The notes beneath the pieces were generated by a model that was given only the letters and a program-made list of their open reading frames with translations, searched no databases and was not told the origin of the DNA. A stretch of 39,006 nucleotides of DNA, taken from DAIQNV01 sp036788215 (GTDB lineage: Bacteria > Planctomycetota > Phycisphaerae > Phycisphaerales > UBA1924). Below, one piece after another: positions 29,495 through 37,281 of this stretch. The stretch's first letter is position 1. Each line of letters opens with the position of its first letter. Made by a program: the position numbers and the translations under genes. The stretch covers positions 1-39,006 of the forward strand of contig DAIQNV010000030.1 in the NCBI GenBank assembly GCA_036788215.1. Direction: 5' to 3'.

Positions 29495-31741
29495 TCATCC
29501 ACCCGTTGCGAGGCGCTGGACCCGCCGGCGCTCCCGCTCGCCCAGCCCCACCAGGGGGTCGAGGCCCGTCAGATCGTCCCGACGCAGCGTCTCTCGGGCC
29601 CAGGTCGCGGCTTCCGCTGGTCTCCCCGCGGCGGCGAAGGCCTCCATCGTCCGGGCGGCGGGGGTGACGCCGTGGGGGTCGAGGGCGGCGGCTCGCTGGA
29701 GGGCTTCCAGCCCATCCTCCAGCCAGCGTTCGGCGGTGGCTGGGGCGACCAGCCCGGACTGGGCGCCGCTGGTGGTGGTCAGGCCCAGCCAGCCCTGCAC
29801 GGAGGACGAATCGGGGCGGGCCAGGGCGAGGGCGCGGGCGGCGGTCACCGCCCGTTCCAGGGCGTCCGGATCGCCCGTCGTGGCGGCGATGGCGCCGCGG
29901 AGGCGGGTCAGGGCCTTGCCGGTCGGTTCATGGCCCGGACGCAGGGCGAAGGCGCTTGCGAGGGGCTCCTCGGCGGAGTCGAGTGCGTCTGCGAGCGTCT
30001 GGCGATCGGGCCGGTCGATGCTGGTGCCCATCGGGCGGAGGGGATCGCCCGCCTCGATCAGGCGGGACTCCCAGCGTGCCAGCCCGGTCGCGGCAAGGGC
30101 GAGGGGGATGATGGCGAGGGCCAGAAGGAGAGCCGCGACGAGGCCGACCGGTCTCTGGGCCCGCCCCCGGGTGAGCGGGGGAACGCCCAGCCCGACCAGG
30201 GCGAATCCCAGGGGAACCGATGGGGCCTGGGTGAGGGGCATCTCGATCTGGGAGTGCACCAGGAGGACCAGCCCGGCCCCCGCAGCGCCGAGGCGGGCGA
30301 GGGCGGGGCGGGTGGCGAACGCCCGGAGGAGGGCGATGGCAAGGGCGACCCATGCGCCGAGGGCGACCAGTCGCATGACCGCGAGCTCGGGGGAGGCGAG
30401 GTGGCGCTCCGCGAGGGCGCCGGCGAGGATAACGGGGACGGTCAGCAGGAAGAGGGGCTTGACCCCGATCGCGGTCCTTGGGGATCGGATGAGTCGGTCG
30501 GGGCGCGGGAGTGGCCGCAGGCCTGCGGTGGTCGCGCTCGCGACAGCGAGCAGGAGGCCCGCCCAGGCGAGCCCGCCCAGTCCGAGCATGCTGGTCCAGT
30601 CGAAGAGGACGGAGTGCGGGCTGGTGACCGCTTCGGGGCTGATGGCGGGCTTGGCGAGGAGGTAGGCGTCCTGGAAGTTGTCGGGCCCGACGCCCAGGAC
30701 GGGGTGGGCGCCCCAGATGCGGAGGGCGGTCTCGGTGTAGAAGGCGCGGAAGAGGAGTGAGAGCTCGCCCAGGCGGGTGCCGATGAGGCCCCGGGCGGCG
30801 ATGGCGGCGAGGACCAGGGCGATGGTGGCGGGTCCGATGAGGGGTGCGAGTTTCGGGGCGCGACGGGCGGCGATGATGGTGGCGACGAGCGCCGCGGAGG
30901 CGACGAGGGCGGCTCCGGCGCCTCCCTTGGAGGCGCTGAGCCAGAGGGCAACGCCTGCGAGGAGTGCGCCGGCGATGGTGACTTGCCAGGCGCGGTTGGT
31001 CAGTGCGGTGCGGGAGGTGCGGAGCCACGCGAGGGCGGTCGCGCCACAGGCGACAAGCATCGAGGCGGCGAAGGTGGCGTAGACATTGGAGAGGCCGAAC
31101 CAGCCGGTGGCTTCGGCCTGGAAAAGGCGGCGTTCGAAGCCCCTGGCCTGGGCGGAGTTGGGCTCCCAGCCCCGGGAAGCAAGGATGGCTTCGCGGTCGA
31201 GTCGGTACTGGCGGACGGTCTGTGGGTGCTCGTAGAAGACCTGGACGAGGCCCTTCAAGGCGAGGACCGCGATCGCGGCGATCGCGATCGCGAGGGCGAG
31301 ACGGTGCAGCCAGCGGTCGCGGGACGCGTGGGCGAGGGCGACGAGGAGGGCGATGCCCGCGATCCACGAGGAGCCGGCGGCGCCGACCGCGAGGGGCTCG
31401 AGCCAGAGGTCGCCGGCGCGGGTGGCGTGGGCGAGGATGGCGGCGGTGCCCGCGAGAGCGAGGGCGGCCCACGCGGCGCGGATGCGCTGACCCCGGAGGG
31501 CGACGCCCGCGACCGCGAGGGCGGCGAGGGCGGTGATGAGGGCGTCGGTCCAGGCGATGGCGGAAGGGCCGATGCCGGTGGCGGGGATGAACCGCTGCCA
31601 GGGGTCAAAGTCCCAGAGCGGGATGCGCTCGTGGGAGATGGTGGCGCGGGCGCAGGCGACGAGAACGAGGGCGATGGTGGCGCCCCGGTGGAGCCAGGCG
31701 GCGCGGCCGACGGTGCGGTTGTTCGCAGCGCTCTCAGGCAT
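29495..31741 (-). CDS. O-antigen ligase-like polytopic membrane protein
   Basis: 748 aa from ATG 31741, which overlaps the stop of the upstream gene by 8 nt (ATGCCTGA). About twelve hydrophobic segments cover residues about 15-540. The long periplasmic loop carries WGAHPVLGVGPDNFQDAYL and TSPHSVLFDWTSMLGLGGL, the G-x-G-P-x-N-F and H...L pattern of the Wzy/WaaL (O-antigen ligase) family. The soluble tail (about 545-748) has TPR-like helical repeats (ALERAVTAARALALARPDSS, ALQRAAALDPHG), a combination common in bacterial oligosaccharide ligases. It probably transfers or polymerises lipid-linked glycan at the outer face of the inner membrane, working with the WecA-like transferase just upstream. 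Confidence 0.83.
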   Translation of the reverse strand: MPESAANNRTVGRAAWLHRGATIALVLVACARATISHERIPLWDFDPWQRFIPATGIGPSAIAWTDALITALAALAVAGVALRGQRIRAAWAALALAGTAAILAHATRAGDLWLEPLAVGAAGSSWIAGIALLVALAHASRDRWLHRLALAIAIAAIAVLALKGLVQVFYEHPQTVRQYRLDREAILASRGWEPNSAQARGFERRLFQAEATGWFGLSNVYATFAASMLVACGATALAWLRTSRTALTNRAWQVTIAGALLAGVALWLSASKGGAGAALVASAALVATIIAARRAPKLAPLIGPATIALVLAAIAARGLIGTRLGELSLLFRAFYTETALRIWGAHPVLGVGPDNFQDAYLLAKPAISPEAVTSPHSVLFDWTSMLGLGGLAWAGLLLAVASATTAGLRPLPRPDRLIRSPRTAIGVKPLFLLTVPVILAGALAERHLASPELAVMRLVALGAWVALAIALLRAFATRPALARLGAAGAGLVLLVHSQIEMPLTQAPSVPLGFALVGLGVPPLTRGRAQRPVGLVAALLLALAIIPLALAATGLARWESRLIEAGDPLRPMGTSIDRPDRQTLADALDSAEEPLASAFALRPGHEPTGKALTRLRGAIAATTGDPDALERAVTAARALALARPDSSSVQGWLGLTTTSGAQSGLVAPATAERWLEDGLEALQRAAALDPHGVTPAARTMEAFAAAGRPAEAATWARETLRRDDLTGLDPLVGLGERERRRVQRLATGG

Positions 31742-32924
31742 CGGCGGTCGCCCTCGCGGGTGATCGGTCGGTGTCGAGACGGCCGGTGGCAAGGCTGTCG
31801 GGTCGGGCGCCGGGGGGGGAGCTCTTCCACTCGAGGAGGGCGACGACGACGAGGATGAGGAGGGTCTGGGTCGCCACGAGGATGGCCTGCCAGGGCTCGA
31901 GCCTCCCGAGGATGATGCCCCCGATGCCGGTGACGGCGGTGAGGCCCCACAGGACGAGGACCGCGGCCCGCTTCGAAAGCCCCCGCTTGACGAGGCGGTG
32001 GGAGAGATGCTGGAGGTCGCCGACCATCGGGCTCTTGCCCTGCTTCAGGCGGATGAGGGTGACAGAGACGGTGTCATAGAGGGGGAGGGCGAGCACGAGG
32101 ACGGGCATGAAGACCGCGTACCAGCCCCCGGCCAGGGGCTCGCCGGCGGGGGTTTCGCCTGCGTAGGTGGTGCGGACGGTGAGAAAGGCGAGAAGGAACC
32201 CGATGACGAGGGAGCCTCCGTCGCCCATGAAGATCCTCGCGGGCGGGCGGTTCCAGACGAGGAAGCCGGCGCAGGCGCCGATGAGGAGGGCGAGTGTGGC
32301 GGCGACGAACCACTGCTCGGCGATGATCGCGGCGGCGAGGAAGCAGAGACCGGCGACGACCGCGATGCCGGCGGAGGCGCCGTCCATGTTGTCGATCATG
32401 TTCATGGAGTTGGTGACGCCGAGCATCCAGAGGACGGTGATGATGACGGAGAGCCAGATGCCCCCGGCGTGGATGTCGAGGGCGGTGAGGAGCCGGGTTT
32501 CGGAGAAGACCGCGAAGAGGATGGCGGGGATGGCCATGACCGCGAGCTTGGGCCAGGGGCCCAGGGGGCTGCGGTCGTCGATGAGGCCCATGATGTGCAG
32601 CGCGGCGAGGGTCGCGAGGAGGGCGAGGGCGAGGCCGGTCTGGTCACGGGCGCCATCGAGGTGGACCTGGGCGGGGGCGAGAAAGCCCGGGAGTTCGGGG
32701 CCCGCCCAGATGAGGGCGAGCGCGGCGAGCATCGGGAGCGCGATGCCCAGGAAGAGGCCGATGCCTCCGGTGTTGGGGATGGGGCGGTGGGCTTCCTTGA
32801 TCTGGCCCGGGGCGGGGGCGGAGTCCTGCAGATTGAACCTGGTGGAGACGTGGAGGACGAGGCGCGTCGCGAGGGCGGCGATGGCGAAGGCGGTGAGGGT
32901 GAGGAGGGCGAGCGCGGGGAGCAT
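31734..32924 (-). CDS. MraY/WecA-family polyprenyl-phosphate sugar-1-phosphate transferase
   Basis: 396 aa with about eleven membrane helices. Family motifs: HRPIPNTGGIG (about 47-57), GLIDDRSPLGP (the Asp pair), NSMNMIDNMDG and RIFMGDGGSLVIGF, then HLSHRL. This is a glycosyltransferase family 4 enzyme that links a UDP-activated HexNAc-1-phosphate to undecaprenyl phosphate and starts a surface polysaccharide; the NMIDNMDG and HLSHRL features suit WecA/TagO-type rather than MraY. The start ATG 32924 has no Shine-Dalgarno and is preceded by a CU-rich leader. Its stop overlaps the next gene, an O-antigen ligase-like protein, so the two should be coexpressed. Confidence 0.9.
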   Translation of the reverse strand: MLPALALLTLTAFAIAALATRLVLHVSTRFNLQDSAPAPGQIKEAHRPIPNTGGIGLFLGIALPMLAALALIWAGPELPGFLAPAQVHLDGARDQTGLALALLATLAALHIMGLIDDRSPLGPWPKLAVMAIPAILFAVFSETRLLTALDIHAGGIWLSVIITVLWMLGVTNSMNMIDNMDGASAGIAVVAGLCFLAAAIIAEQWFVAATLALLIGACAGFLVWNRPPARIFMGDGGSLVIGFLLAFLTVRTTYAGETPAGEPLAGGWYAVFMPVLVLALPLYDTVSVTLIRLKQGKSPMVGDLQHLSHRLVKRGLSKRAAVLVLWGLTAVTGIGGIILGRLEPWQAILVATQTLLILVVVALLEWKSSPPGARPDSLATGRLDTDRSPARATADA

Positions 32925-32953
32925 TGGGGGAGAGTTTAGGGGGAAGAGAGGGA

Positions 32954-32985
32954 GAGACGGAGAGATGAAGAGACGGAGAGACGAA
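32954..32985 (+). repeat. Tandem 16-bp repeat GAGACGGAGAGA[T/C]GAA, two copies
   Basis: Copies at 32954-32969 and 32970-32985 differ at one base, within a longer purine tract (32936-32992). On the minus strand this is a CU-rich stretch in the leader of the WecA-like gene, whose start codon lacks a Shine-Dalgarno. Confidence 0.6.
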
Positions 32986-32997
32986 GTGAGGAACGGG

Positions 32998-33771
32998 TCA
33001 GGCTTCGGGGGAGGGGGCGGGCTGGTTGGTGGCGTAGGTGGTGCTCGTGAGGCGGGCGGCGATTTTGGAGAGGGCGAGGAGGACGGACATGATCGAGACG
33101 GAGATGACCCACATCCACAGGACGCGGAGGGGCCAGGGGCCGAGGTGGTCGATGATGGTTTCGTTCTCCGGTGTGGCGGGGCCCGTGAAGAAGTAGGACC
33201 AGCCGGTCTGCCAGTTGACGACCGCGGTGACCGCGCCCGCGAGGGCGGAGAGCCCGGCGATGAAGACGAGGTCGCGCGTGCGGGGCCGGTAGCCCTGGAC
33301 CCACCAGACATACAGCCCGCCGAGCAGGATGCCGGCGTGCTGGACCCAGAAGAACCAGTAGACGCCGTGGCGAAGGCCGTGGAGCAGGGTGGGCTGGATG
33401 AAGGCCTGGGTGGTGAGCCCGAGGCCCCAGAAGAAGACGATGGTGGCGAGCCAGCGGGCGTTGGTGATGAGGGCGAAGGGGACCATCCACGCGACGATGT
33501 CGCACATGTGCAGGGGCATGGACTCGGCCCAGGTGAACCGTTCGGGCTCGGCCCAGTAGATGAGCATGAGGGCCTGGGAGACGATCATCGCGCCGACGAT
33601 GCCCCCCCGGATGGCGAGCTCGCGCGGGGTGCCCCGGAGCTTGCCCCCGAGGTAGACGAGCGTGAGGGCGATCGCGACAAACGCGATGGAGGAGAGCCAG
33701 TGATGGGGGGTGAAGGGGTGGAAGCCATCGGGCCAGGGGCGGGCGGCGGCTTCGGCGAGGACCGGGGCCAT
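32998..33771 (-). CDS. Integral membrane protein, YwaF/TIGR02206 (TMEM164-like) family
   Basis: 257 aa with about seven membrane helices. The key segment WAESMPLHMCDIVAWMVPF (with His and Cys) matches the ESLPLHLCD-type motif of the YwaF/TIGR02206 family, related to eukaryotic TMEM164. Other conserved-looking parts are FFWGLGLTTQAFIQP and GVYWFFWVQHAGIL. The biochemical function of the bacterial members is not established; TMEM164 has been linked to acyl transfer on phospholipids. ATG 33771 overlaps the rlmN stop (TGATG), so it is coupled to rlmN; a GTG directly before it is possible. Confidence 0.8.
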   Translation of the reverse strand: MAPVLAEAAARPWPDGFHPFTPHHWLSSIAFVAIALTLVYLGGKLRGTPRELAIRGGIVGAMIVSQALMLIYWAEPERFTWAESMPLHMCDIVAWMVPFALITNARWLATIVFFWGLGLTTQAFIQPTLLHGLRHGVYWFFWVQHAGILLGGLYVWWVQGYRPRTRDLVFIAGLSALAGAVTAVVNWQTGWSYFFTGPATPENETIIDHLGPWPLRVLWMWVISVSIMSVLLALSKIAARLTSTTYATNQPAPSPEA

Positions 33772-34934
33772 CACGCGGCGCCCCCGGTGTGCTGGTGCTC
33801 GCGGCGGAGCTGGCCGCAGGCGGCGGCGATGTCCCGGCCCCGGGAGGCGCGGATGTGGGTGTTGATGCCCCGTTCTCTCAGGATCTGCTGGAACTGGCGG
33901 ACATCCTGCGATCGGGGGCGGAGGTAGGGGACGCCGGCGACTTCGTTGAAGCGGATGAGGTTGATGTTGGCGCGGAGTCGCTTGGCGACCCCGGCGAGTT
34001 CACGGGCGTGCTCGGGTCGGTCGTTGGTGTCGCGGAGGAGGGTGTACTCGAGGGTGATCTCGCGCCCGGTCTTGTCGAACCAGCGGTCGCAGGCGGCGAA
34101 GAGCTGGTCGATGGTGGTGAACTCGGCCCACGGGATGAGCTGGCGGCGGAGCTCGTCGTTGGGCGCGTGCAGGGAGAGGGCGAGGGTGACGGGGAGGTCG
34201 AGTTCCTCGGCGAGGCGCTCGATGGCGCGGTGCATGCCGACGGTGGAGATGGTGATCTTGCGGCTCGAGAGGCCCATGCCCCACTTGGCGGCGAGGGTGC
34301 GGACCGCGGTGGTAACGGCGTTGAAGTTGGCCAGGGGCTCGCCCATGCCCATGAACACGACGTTGGTGATGCGGCCGATGCCCGGGAGCTGGTTGAGGCG
34401 CCAGACCTGCTCGACGATGCGTCCTGCGGAGAGGTTCCCGCCGAGCCCGTCGAGTCCGGAGGCGCAGAAGCGGCAGCCTACGGGGCAGCCGACTTGGCTC
34501 GAGATGCAGGCGGTGCGGCGCTTGGGCTTGCCGTCGTCGCGCTCATCGAGGGAGGGGATCATGACGCACTCGGTGCGCTTGACCGCGTGGGGGTCGGGCC
34601 TGGCGCCCAGGATGGGGAGGGAGGAGGAGGGGGAGGGGGGGGCGGGCTGGGAGGTCGCCTTGGTGTCGTTGGGCCACTCGATGAGGAGCTTGCGGGTGCC
34701 ATCGGAGGCCTCGGAGCGGGTGACCTCGGGGCCGGAGAGGAAGGTCATTTTGTCCGCGAGGAGGTCGCGTTCCCGGGCGGCGAGGTTGGTCATCTGCTGG
34801 GGGTCGATGACGCCCCGCTTGTAGACCCATTCGAGGGCCTGGCGGGCCCGGAAGGCGGGGGAACCGTTCTCTGCGAACCACTCGCCCAGGGAGTCGGGGG
34901 TGAAGGCGAAGATGTGGGGGGAGGGGTGTTGCAC
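33771..34934 (-). CDS. rlmN: Dual-specificity 23S rRNA/tRNA methyltransferase RlmN (radical SAM)
   Basis: 387 aa from GTG 34934; an ATG at 34976 would add 14 Pro-rich residues, and neither has a clear ribosome site. It methylates C2 of A2503 in 23S rRNA and of A37 in several tRNAs with a radical-SAM ping-pong mechanism. The cluster motif is CPVGCRFC in SSQVGCPVGCRFCASG, and the resolving/methyl-carrying Cys near the C-terminus is in DIAAACGQL. Conserved VVFMGMGEPLANF and ISTVGM are present. An insertion of about 30 residues rich in Pro and Ser (near residues 95-125) is unusual but falls in a variable region before the catalytic core. Confidence 0.93.
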   Translation of the reverse strand: MQHPSPHIFAFTPDSLGEWFAENGSPAFRARQALEWVYKRGVIDPQQMTNLAARERDLLADKMTFLSGPEVTRSEASDGTRKLLIEWPNDTKATSQPAPPSPSSSLPILGARPDPHAVKRTECVMIPSLDERDDGKPKRRTACISSQVGCPVGCRFCASGLDGLGGNLSAGRIVEQVWRLNQLPGIGRITNVVFMGMGEPLANFNAVTTAVRTLAAKWGMGLSSRKITISTVGMHRAIERLAEELDLPVTLALSLHAPNDELRRQLIPWAEFTTIDQLFAACDRWFDKTGREITLEYTLLRDTNDRPEHARELAGVAKRLRANINLIRFNEVAGVPYLRPRSQDVRQFQQILRERGINTHIRASRGRDIAAACGQLRREHQHTGGAA

Positions 34935-35059
34935 TGGGGGAGGGTAGGGGGTGGGTGGGGATCGGGGGCCGGCCATGAGCCAGCGGGGGGATCCAGGCGA
35001 GTTCGGGCGGTTTCGGCGGGATGAGCGTTGGAGAGGATGGAGGCGCTGCGCTTGGGTAG

Positions 35060-35113
35060 CCCCTCTCCTGTCGCTGCGCGACATCCTCTCCCCAAAGGGG
35101 CGAGGAAGGGGAG
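35060..35113. repeat. Folded intergenic element (multi-stem inverted repeat)
   Basis: Three nested or adjacent stems: outer CCCCT-TCC type arms (35060-35068 with 35106-35113), an inner perfect TGTCGC/GCGACA hairpin with loop TGC (35069-35083), and CCTC-CCCC/GGGG-GAGG around AAA (35085-35105, one mismatch). This resembles the CCCTCTCC...GGGGAGAGG intergenic elements scattered in many GC-rich genomes. It lies just after the pycB-like gene on the minus strand and may act as a terminator or processing element. Confidence 0.55.
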
Positions 35114-35139
35114 TCGGTACGCTTCGGCTCGGTTGGTGG

Positions 35140-36660
35140 TCAGGCTTTGGCGCGCTTCTCGAAGAACTTCCTGGCGGGGGCGGGGAAGAGCATGTAGAGG
35201 AGCTGGTCGCGGGGGCCACGGATGTAGTCGCCGACTTCTGCGGTGATGGCACTGAGGTCGGGCTCCTGAGCGTAGTCGCCCGGGCGCTTGTCGTAGGTCT
35301 GCCCGTCGGGGGCGCACTTGGCGAGCACGTCGGGGTCGGGGGCACCCGGGAGGCGCCCGTACTTGCCCAGCATGACATTGCGGAACTCGTTGGAGATCAT
35401 CTTGTAGCGCTCGCCCGTGATAACATTCATCGCGGCCTGGGAGCCGACGATCTGGCTGGTGGGGGTGACGAGGGGGATGTAGCCGGCCTCGGCGCGGACG
35501 CGGGGGATCTCCTCGAGGATCTTGGGCATCTCGTCGAGCTTGCCCTGCTCCTTGAGCTGGTTGTGCAGGTTGGAGATCATGCCGCCCGGGACCTGGGCGT
35601 CGAGCTGGGAGCGGTCGACGGGGGCGAAGCCCTGCGGGACGAGGATCTGGTCCTCGACGATCGCGATGGCCTGGCTGATCTTGTCCCGGTCGCGGGAGGC
35701 GACAAGTTCGAGGACGCGGTCGATCTTCTTCCTTGTTTCCGCGTCGGGTGCCTCGGGCCAGGGGTTGCCGAAGTGCTCCGGGTCCTTGTCGATGTCGGCG
35801 AGTTCCTGGCGGATGGTCTTGAGGCGGGCGTGGATCTCGTTTCTGTGCCTCAGGTCGAGGTTGTGGTCGTACCCCGCGGCTTTGGCGAACCAGGTGAGCA
35901 GTTCGACGCTGGGCTGGCTGGTGGCGTTGGCCATGGGGCCATGGGCGGTGTCGAGCATGTCGACGCCGGCGAGCATGCCGGCGATGTAGGCAGTCGTGGC
36001 GAGGCCGTTGGTGCCATGGGAGTGGAGGGTGAGTTCAATGTCGTCCCGGCCCATCTTCTTGAACTGGGCGCGGAGGGCGTCGACGAGCTCGAAGCAGTCG
36101 GCGGGGTGGAGGAGGCCGGCCATGTCCTTGATCGCGACGGAGTCGGCGCCGTTGTCGACCGCGGTGGCGGCGAAGCGGACGAAGTAGTCGGGGTCGTGGA
36201 CTGGGCTGGTGGTGTAGCTGAGGGCGGCCTCGGCGTGCCCGTCGAAGGTCTTGACGCTCATGATGGCGGTCTGCAGGTTCCGCGGGTCGTTCAGGGCGTC
36301 GAAGATGCGGACGCGGTCGTTTCCGGAGCGGACCGCTTCCTTCATGAAGCTGAAGACGATGGCGTCTGCGTAGGGGGTGTATCCGAACAGGTTCTGTCCC
36401 CGGCAGAGGGAGCGGATCTGGGCGCCCTGGCCGACGGGGCCGAGTTCCTTGCGGAAGGCGTCGAGGCGTTCGAAGGGGTCGTCGCCGGTGAACCGCAGGC
36501 AGGCGTCGAGGGTCGCCCCGCCCCAGAGCTCGATATTTGAGTAGCCGGTCTGTTTAATGAGCGGGAGGACGCGCATGCACTGCTCGGTGGACATGCGTGT
36601 CGCGAGGAGGGACTGGTGTCCGTCGCGGAGGGAGGTGTCGACGAAGCGGATGGAGGGCAT
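35140..36660 (-). CDS. Carboxyltransferase subunit (pyruvate carboxylase subunit B / oxaloacetate decarboxylase alpha)
   Basis: 506 aa; ATG with AGGAG 7 nt upstream. It moves CO2 between biotin and pyruvate/oxaloacetate. The DRE-TIM barrel starts VDTSLRDGHQS (residues 7-17), with the carbamylated Lys in AIKDMAG (Lys178) and metal ligands in HSHGT (His213, His215). The C-terminal conserved domain runs to about residue 480 (TPTSQIVGSQAA, GRLPGAPDPDV). There is no MKM biotinyl domain, so a separate biotin carrier and biotin carboxylase are needed, and these are not in the window. This fits the two-subunit PycB or OadA/MmdA-like group; which partner it uses cannot be decided. Confidence 0.9.
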   Translation of the reverse strand: MPSIRFVDTSLRDGHQSLLATRMSTEQCMRVLPLIKQTGYSNIELWGGATLDACLRFTGDDPFERLDAFRKELGPVGQGAQIRSLCRGQNLFGYTPYADAIVFSFMKEAVRSGNDRVRIFDALNDPRNLQTAIMSVKTFDGHAEAALSYTTSPVHDPDYFVRFAATAVDNGADSVAIKDMAGLLHPADCFELVDALRAQFKKMGRDDIELTLHSHGTNGLATTAYIAGMLAGVDMLDTAHGPMANATSQPSVELLTWFAKAAGYDHNLDLRHRNEIHARLKTIRQELADIDKDPEHFGNPWPEAPDAETRKKIDRVLELVASRDRDKISQAIAIVEDQILVPQGFAPVDRSQLDAQVPGGMISNLHNQLKEQGKLDEMPKILEEIPRVRAEAGYIPLVTPTSQIVGSQAAMNVITGERYKMISNEFRNVMLGKYGRLPGAPDPDVLAKCAPDGQTYDKRPGDYAQEPDLSAITAEVGDYIRGPRDQLLYMLFPAPARKFFEKRAKA

Positions 36661-36713
36661 GGGAGGTCTCCTGCGTGGGTCCTTTGCGAATGGTAGGGGG
36701 GCGGCGCGGGTTC

Positions 36714-37253
36714 TCACTCCGGGGCTGCGTCGGTTTGCAGTCGATCGGCAACGAGGTCGGAGTAGCTCCCGCTGATGGCTTCCCCCATGGTGGGGCCCAG
36801 GGCGGCGCGGAGCTCGGCAAGGACCTCGTGGCAGCGGGCGACGTTCTGCGTCTTGGTGACGAGGGCCTCGAACTCGATGAAGCGGCCCAGGTCGTCGACC
36901 TCGTCGAGGTGGATGCGGACGCCGCCCTTCATGAAGATCTCCCGCGTCTTGGCGACACGGAGCCAGATGGGGAGGGGGAGCGTGCCGAAGCGCTCCGCGG
37001 CCTGCTCCTCGGTGTAGATGGAGAACTTGCTGAGCTTGGGCTGGGCGCGGTCGTGGCGTTCGTAGTGGATGATCTCGACGGGCTCGTCGGCGCCGTCGAA
37101 GGTGGTCTCGCGCTTCTTCAGGCGACCGGAGTGGATGCGGAAGTAGGTGTCGATCTGACGGACGGTGCCGACGGGGGCGGCCCCGAGGCGTCGGAGGGCG
37201 GCGCGGGCGACGTCGGGGTCGCGGAGTTCGGCTTTGTACTCGAGGTTCTGCAC
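36714..37253 (-). CDS. CYTH domain protein (class IV adenylate cyclase-like)
   Basis: 179 aa, GTG start with AGGAGG 6 nt upstream. The N-terminal MQNLEYKAEL is the ExExK-type strand of CYTH enzymes (partly changed: N-L-E-Y-K), followed by QIDTYF, GRLKKRE, and near the C-terminus VRIHLDEVDDLGRFIEFE. These line an anionic tunnel that binds triphosphate substrates. Members include CyaB-type class IV adenylate cyclases and thiamine triphosphatases; the DEVDDLGRFIEFE form is typical of the CyaB-like group. It lies between ligA and the carboxyltransferase gene, each 28-53 nt apart, so the three may be one transcript. Confidence 0.85.
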   Translation of the reverse strand: MQNLEYKAELRDPDVARAALRRLGAAPVGTVRQIDTYFRIHSGRLKKRETTFDGADEPVEIIHYERHDRAQPKLSKFSIYTEEQAAERFGTLPLPIWLRVAKTREIFMKGGVRIHLDEVDDLGRFIEFEALVTKTQNVARCHEVLAELRAALGPTMGEAISGSYSDLVADRLQTDAAPE

Positions 37254-37281
37254 GGGTCGCCTCCTGCGGGTGCCGGTCAGG

